From positions 1 through 5,703 of the forward strand of contig CALWWO010000101.1 of assembly GCA_944385265.1 (NCBI GenBank): 5,703 bases of DNA. Reading direction: 5' to 3'. A program made the position numbers and the translations under genes. The DNA comes from an uncultured Oscillospiraceae bacterium. Its GTDB lineage: Bacteria; Bacillota_A; Clostridia; Oscillospirales; Oscillospiraceae. A model generated the notes under the pieces. That model was not told the origin of the DNA. It was given only the letters and a program-made list of their open reading frames with translations, and ran no database searches. The number at the start of each line of letters is the position of its first letter. Position 1 is the stretch's first letter. This document shows, piece by piece, positions 5,434 through 5,703 of this stretch.

Positions 5434-5703
5434 ATGATATACACGATGATGCAGGTGTGCAAAGAGACCGATCTGACATATCAGGCTTTAAAATTTTACT
5501 GCAATGAGGGGCTTATCCCAGACGTCAAACGTGATAAAAACAACCGCCGCATCTTTGACGAGTACAATGTGAGATGGATAAAGGACCTTGTCTGCCTGAA
5601 AAAATGCGGCATGAGCATTCAGGAGATGAAGGAATATCTGGATCTCTGTCTCCAAGGCGAGCAGACTATCCCGCATAGGAAGGAAAAAAAAAAAAAAAAG
5701 CAG
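5434..5703 (+). CDS. MerR-family transcriptional regulator, AdhR/NmlR-like, N-terminal part (3' end outside window)
   Basis: Ninety residues are visible, where such regulators are usually about 120-140. The ATG (5434-5436) follows GGAGG at a 5-nt distance. Residues 3-29 form the helix-turn-helix and wing start (YTMMQVCKET through LKFYCNEGLIP); residues 36-41 (NNRRIF) continue the wing; residues 44-73 form the second helical pair (YNVRWIKDLVCLKKCGMSIQ). This is the canonical MerR DNA-binding domain. Cysteines occur at 9, 23, 54, 58 and 72. C54, just before the LKxxGMSI motif, is where AdhR and NmlR carry their sensing cysteine. After IPHRKE (79-84), where relatives begin the dimerisation coiled coil with an Ile-Leu-type sequence, the frame enters a run of five lysines encoded by a 16-A tract. 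It stays open to the window end, but a frameshift or artefact is possible. It is divergent from the EFR1-ADH operon and likely its activator. Confidence 0.88.
   Translation, partial: MIYTMMQVCKETDLTYQALKFYCNEGLIPDVKRDKNNRRIFDEYNVRWIKDLVCLKKCGMSIQEMKEYLDLCLQGEQTIPHRKEKKKKKQ
5684..5699 (+). repeat. A16 homopolymer within the MerR-family gene
   Basis: Sixteen uninterrupted adenines encode Lys codons 85-89 (with the preceding GAA). No other run in the window comes near this length. It sits four bases from the window end, so it may be a sequencing or assembly artefact at a contig edge, or a slippage-prone tract in the gene. Confidence 0.9.

Noticed and set aside
5488..5676. Leftward open frame of 62 codons opposite the MerR gene
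   Set aside because: It is antisense to the clear MerR DNA-binding domain, with no supporting signals.

Overview
The window looks like part of a chromosome of an endospore-forming member of the Clostridia (Firmicutes/Bacillota). The evidence is a full-length SpoIIE sporulation phosphatase, strong AGGAGG-type ribosome binding sites, TTG start codons, and Fe-ADH and EFR1-type proteins typical of anaerobes. GC content looks moderate by eye. No tRNA, rRNA, CRISPR array, transposase or phage gene was found. The poly-A tract at the right edge may mark a contig end or an assembly problem.

Left part (1-3162). The window opens with the 3' end of a rightward gene that resembles tmcAL (ylbM), the tRNA(Met) cytidine acetate ligase. 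It converges on a leftward pair of genes: spoIIE, followed by a small gene for an 88-residue protein with one C-terminal membrane helix. One perfect 16-bp hairpin sits between the two converging stop codons and probably terminates transcription both ways. spoIIE has a good -10 box just upstream. Both genes of the pair seem to start at TTG codons, because their Shine-Dalgarno sequences overlap or follow the first ATG in frame.

Right part (3127-5703). A second leftward operon encodes an EFR1-type flavodoxin/2[4Fe-4S] ferredoxin protein, then an iron-dependent alcohol dehydrogenase with an intact metal site, ended by a hairpin terminator at 3126-3162. Facing away from it is a MerR-family regulator, cut off by the window edge. 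Between them lies a promoter with TTGACC and TACAAT separated by 19 bp, with a 28-bp dyad across the spacer. That is the hallmark of MerR-activated promoters, and it points leftward into the EFR1-ADH operon. The regulator has a cysteine at position 54 in a CLKxxGMS context, as in the AdhR/NmlR aldehyde- and thiol-stress sensors. The most economical reading is an inducible aldehyde or electrophile response unit: the regulator senses the stress, the dehydrogenase reduces the aldehyde, and the EFR1 protein has an undefined redox role. Gene identities are well supported; the inducer and the EFR1 role are inference.
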